Positions 59,721-64,000 of a stretch of DNA of 64,000 nucleotides are shown piece after piece. The notes below the pieces were generated by a model. It did not search any database. It had not been told where the DNA came from and saw nothing but the letters and a program-made list of their open reading frames with translations. Origin of the DNA: Cristatella mucedo (lineage: Eukaryota; Bryozoa; Phylactolaemata; Cristatellidae); contig WPIO01000027.1 of NCBI GenBank assembly GCA_009760855.2, positions 654,501 through 718,500 on the forward strand. The letters are read 5' to 3'. The position numbers and the translations under genes are program-made. The stretch's first letter is position 1; every line of letters begins with the position of its first letter.

Positions 59721-61314
59721 TAAGTCTCAGTATGAATCCAAACGATCGACGTAGGTAAAATCTATATACTAAGACTCGATATGAAAGTACATTTGCTGAA
59801 TTGTTTTCATATCTAAAAATAATGTTATGAATGATTTAAGGTACGGATCATGTATTAACCAAGTAAAAAGCATTAGTGATATGTCAAAAGCAACATTAAT
59901 TGGTTTATTCTCCAGAGAATTCTCTAGTATTTGAGAATCCTAAAGAGTTGATACAAGAGACCCCTATGCAGAAATTGTTAATTCAGTCTTTTTTTAATTA
60001 ATTTGAGTGCTGCTGTCTCTGTCTTATCTACCACATTCCTAACTGTCTCTCCAGTTAATATAATAATCGCTGTATTAACTTGGTAAACTAGTTTAATAAT
60101 TACGTTTCTACGAGATAGTTCAACTTTAAAACTATTCAGTATTAATGAATAATTATAATTACCATGGAAATACTATTGGATTTCAGAGTTCAACTCCTTC
60201 AATTATTCTTATTTCTACAAAAGTATCATAACTTGGATTATTAAAGTCGAGACTATAATCTAATTTTAGATAATCTATTGTAAATGAATTACATTTATTT
60301 TAACTTTAAAATCAACTAAAGTTGGCTAAAATGCACTGAATAGGAAATATTTAGGCTTGTTTTACAATTAGCTAGTAGCAGTATGTTATTGTCCATTCCC
60401 CAATACTTCAATAAAAATAATCTTGAATTTAAAAATATTGGATATGAAAAACGATTATAGAGTTTTGAACTATTACTTTTTCTATCCTCCCTTAAACTTA
60501 AATGAATAATGCTACTTTTCGATGACACTCAGAATAGCAATTTTTTGAAAGCCATCATATTTTCCAGTTCTACTTATAAATATGTAGTATGATATTCTGT
60601 CAATATAATTAACACGGGCTGCTGTGAAGCAATTATTAAATGGGAAACCCATTACGGTGCAGAGAGTATGGATCAGAGCTCTCATTATTTCGAACCTGAT
60701 CGATTGATCATCTTCGAGGTATCACTGCTTCTTTGGTGAATCATAGGAGTGGCTAAACATTTCGTATTGTTGAAATAAGCTGCATATACTTGACTGCTTG
60801 TTTGGCTAGCCAGGTGAATCCTGAATTGCATGGCTCTATTCTGTATAGAGCCTGAGAGTAAGATTATTGGTCAGCTGCCACAGTAGATGGTCCTAAAAGA
60901 GAGACATGGTGGGAACAATATGTCTTCGTTTCAAAGAAGGGTGCATTGCTAATTCAAGTTTAAACACCTTTCGAATTGTTTATACTGTGACAATTAAGGT
61001 TTCAGCACATGACTGCTGTCGCAATACAAGAATAGTCGCTAAAAATGAGAATGATAATGAGAAAGAGCACTAATAGGGCTAAAAGCTTTGAATGCCAGAT
61101 AAGTAGGAGTTCCGTTTCATCTTTGATTACTGCGTGAATGTGACGGCCTTTCTAGAACTACTGCAAATACAAAACAGACTTGTTCAGTCGTAGTAGCTAC
61201 AGGCTATCATTCACGTGTCAAGTAGTGCTAGATAATGTCATAGGGTATCATCAACTTTACATTTTTCGTTGGTGTTGGTAGATCTAAATGTCCGGATAAT
61301 AGATTTCATTGCAG
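59721..61314. other. AT-rich to mixed sequence, no gene recognised
   Basis: The 60528-60316 minus-strand frame (70 codons) is unassigned. Composition becomes less AT-rich after about 60600, which may mark the right limit of the polymerase element. Confidence 0.3.
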
Positions 61315-61397
61315 AAACAAGGCATCGTGAAGCTGAGCTTGTGGGCAGCTATGAATCAGCAAATGCATATGTTAGGATTCCTGCCAAGATATGCTAA
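61315..61397 (+). pseudogene. Orphan NPC2-like exon 4, broken
   Basis: After a TTTCATTGCAG acceptor, 83 bases end in the family tail VRIPAKIC and TAA, identical at AKIC to the complete gene. It is one base shorter than the 84-base exon of the two intact copies, which shifts the frame. The conserved Cys140 position is Tyr (NAYVRIPAKIC against VACIRFPAKIC). No exon 3 was found upstream. Confidence 0.7.
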
Positions 61398-63431
61398 CAA
61401 AACGTCATAGTCGAACCGGAAACCTTAGCAAGTTTTCAAATATCTTTGTCAAATATATGTAAAATCAGGAACAGTATGACATCAGAGGCTATACAAGCAA
61501 GGCAACACTGTTTAAACGGGAATTTTCTGGCATACATGTTAGATTATTTAGCCTATGCCCGGACTTACAGTTATACCTGAACTGTCAAAAAAATGCTCGT
61601 TCTTGCTCACTTAGTATGACAACCTCTTTCTAAAACATAAGCTAAGGCATACCAGCATTTCTAACGTGGCACATCTAAGATATTACAAATGGCTTAGCAG
61701 GCTACATGGTATCAAATCTTTGAGCGACACATCCTGTCAAAAGAGTTTTTGTTGTAGTGAAGGAAACCTAGAAAGACAGATAGATATCTGAAAGCATTCC
61801 TTGTGGGCTATCGGTAAAGAATCGCAGCGGTTCTTCAACACACTAGCTAGCTGCATTGCATCAGCTATCTGGCTGATAGCTAGGCATGAGTTACCTAAGA
61901 ATATTGCCTATTGCTGAAACAGTTGGTCGACAGGGCTCTGCCTAACTACACGAGTAGTTGGCATCCTAGCACCCATTTCCGTAAAGTATTAAAGCCTAAC
62001 TAAAGAGATCGGTAAGAAAGACCTCGGAAAGGCATTAGACGCACGGCAAAATTTTGGAGGTAGCTAATGCAAGTGAAGTAACTGCAAACCGAAATCCAAT
62101 TCTTGAAGATACACCTTAAGTATTTTGGCTAATAACGGCAACTTTGCTTACATTCAGGTTAGATTATCACCAAACAAGATATTTGTTAGGCGACGAACAC
62201 ACAACGTTAAGTAGCGTGGTATAAATCAGTTCAACTTTTTGGACGTCAACTCTCAATATTTTTCTGCACGAGCGAGCACTTCAACCGTAAGCAGAAGAGA
62301 TCGACAAGGGCATACTACAGTGAGTTTTGCATATTATTTTCACTTAGGGGTCTGGCCAAAATCATTGTTTATGTGGGCAAGGATGCTATGCTTAACTTAT
62401 AGTTCATTCGGTTACACTGAGGGCGAGTACAGGTCACACATTTTTGCAAATTACTGTTCACATATACATTGCAAAGCCTACGACAACTATGTTGTAACCA
62501 TGCATGTAAATTATTCAAATCATAAGATCTGTAAGCATCAGCCTGGCAACCAGAGCACAGCTATGCAGACACTTTCATGCTGACACAGGCTGTCAGTCAG
62601 CTGGCCAAAGGCACCAAACCTAAGCAGAGCTTTAATTCCCAACTGCTTCATTAGCTTTGGCTCCCATGCAGGTACAAAATATGTGTTCCACCAGCAACAA
62701 CTACACGATATAGCTACGTGGAAAGACTATAGCTACGTGGAAAGACGTATGCAGAGTAGTCTGCTCATGAGGTTGTGCTTAGGTAAATCGCTAATTTGAA
62801 TGAAAACGGCAACCGAATATGGCAACATGCTATGCCGACCTCTTGGCATATCTACCTGCAATCTTTTGACAAAGATTGCTCAGTTATTTTTCATAAGAAA
62901 CGCAGCGAGTCTTTTATATTGCATCCGATGTGTTTACATTTAGCATGCTCGCGGTTTTCTGACAATGAAGCTGGAGGCATAACTGCTTGTAAATGTCAAC
63001 AGGTTAACCTGTTTAAGGTATAGGCAAAGTGAGCCAGAGTTATTGCAAGGTAAGTAGATGCAGCATCGAGAAGACGACTCACGGCAGCTGCCTAGTAAAA
63101 CCCCTTCATAGTAACTCACAAAAAGCGATTACACCACTGGTCAGGCACACAAATGCAGTATAAACAAACCAGGGCTTTGAATGATAAAGAACGTTTAGCA
63201 CAAAAGGTTATTGAAATACTGTATTGAAATCACTGTCCATACACCTCGTTCGGGACTACGAAGACTCTGGTTGAATGCCATCTGTGTAGAATCCCACAGA
63301 GTGCATATGTCCCGAGTAGCCTCGAAGATGCCTAACTATGAGTGGTGTCGTGAACTCTCTTGTGTGGCCCTCTTATGCCCTGCTTGTCTATGTTAGGACG
63401 TTTTTTCTGGCACCTTTCTTTGGCGAGAAGT
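61398..63431. other. No confirmed gene; short Cys-containing ORFs
   Basis: Two plus-strand frames contain several cysteines and could be exons: 62239-62583 (e.g. ANYCSHIHCKAYDNY) and 62796-63023 (HPMCLHLACSRFSDN, CKCQQVNLFKV). I recognise neither. A perfect 19-bp tandem duplication lies at 62709-62746. Confidence 0.3.
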
Positions 63432-63560
63432 GATGGCATGCTACGTATGGCAGTTACTTCCTACGACCTCGGTGCCGATATTGTGGGTTTAAATAGTGCA
63501 TTGGGCAAATATTTATTGCCTAGCATGCAATATTGATAGCCGTAAGAGCTCTTCTTCTAC
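63432..63560 (+). mobile_element. tRNA-derived SINE, old copy
   Basis: AGTGATGGCATGCTACGTA, then CAGTTACTTCCTACGACCTC, then GTGGGTTTAAAT, then TATTTATTGCCTAGCATGCA. The order matches the SINE head and body but is heavily diverged. Confidence 0.5.
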
Positions 63561-64000
63561 TATAAAAAAGTTTACTGGTAAATGAGATATCACTTTTACT
63601 TCTGCACTGCAATGCAATTACAGTGACCAGGCTACCACCATGTATCCTAAATTTGAATACTATAATTGTATATGAAACCATCAGTGGTAATGCAGATCGT
63701 CTTAGTAATTGGATGTTTGTTTGGAATGCATAAACCAACCCCTGAATATATCTATACCGACTGTACATCCAGGCTTATACGACTGCAGCAGAGTTTCATT
63801 ATAACCCCAAATCATACCCTTAGTTACCTGGTATTTGCTCACAGTAAATGTGCAAAAGTCTGCAACCGTTAAAGTTACATTAGAATGAGCATGAGCTGAG
63901 TGGTGCCTACAGTAAACATGTTATGGCATCACACTCTGACACGAAGCTTGTGGTGGTCAAGTATTTTCAAAGACAAGAGGATCGAAGTGAAGTGACTATG

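Overview
This is a window of non-vertebrate animal nuclear DNA. Coding sequence is sparse and split into short exons with GT/AG introns, and most of the rest is decayed non-LTR retrotransposons of the CR1/L2 type, tRNA-derived SINEs and very long purine/pyrimidine microsatellites. I cannot name the species. No rRNA, genuine tRNA gene, operon or CRISPR array was seen.

The best-supported genes belong to the NPC2/ML-domain (secreted sterol/lipid-binding) family. A complete four-exon gene runs on the minus strand at 37075-33787 (148 residues). A second copy on the plus strand keeps exons 2, 3 and 4 intact (3581-10256) but has no recognisable exon 1. A third plus-strand copy near 30.3-30.96 kb is an exon 3 pseudogene, and an orphan broken exon 4 lies at 61315-61397. 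Both intact copies have lost one canonical disulphide cysteine and gained a C-terminal cysteine.

Between 29.1 and 40.3 kb is a decayed inverted duplication. Each arm carries an NPC2-like gene head-to-head with an unrecognised gene here called family X, which has a Cys-rich exon ending in a hydrophobic, GPI-signal-like tail. X on the left (minus strand, 29.16-30.05 kb) is open; X' on the right (plus strand, 39.3-40.27 kb) has in-frame stops. A second unrecognised family, B, has a candidate last exon at 28367-28560 and a broken relative near 15.5 kb.

Region by region: 0.6-2.6 kb, longest plus-strand LINE copy; 3.6-10.3 kb, NPC2-like copy whose last intron is full of LINE/SINE/microsatellite; 11-16.5 kb, LINE fragments and family B relic; 19.8-20.7 kb, giant microsatellite; 21.2-23.1 kb, a second LINE family in opposite orientations; 24.2-24.7 kb, inverted copy of a ~42-bp degenerate minisatellite; 28.3-40.3 kb, B/X/NPC2 cluster; 40.6-43.5 and 47.0-49.9 kb, a direct segmental duplication carrying that minisatellite; 50.1-52.3 kb, giant microsatellites; 53.0-56.0 kb, nearly full-length decayed minus-strand LINE; 56.9-59.7 kb, AT-rich remnant of a Polinton/Maverick-type element with DNA polymerase B fragments; 61.3 kb, NPC2 exon relic.
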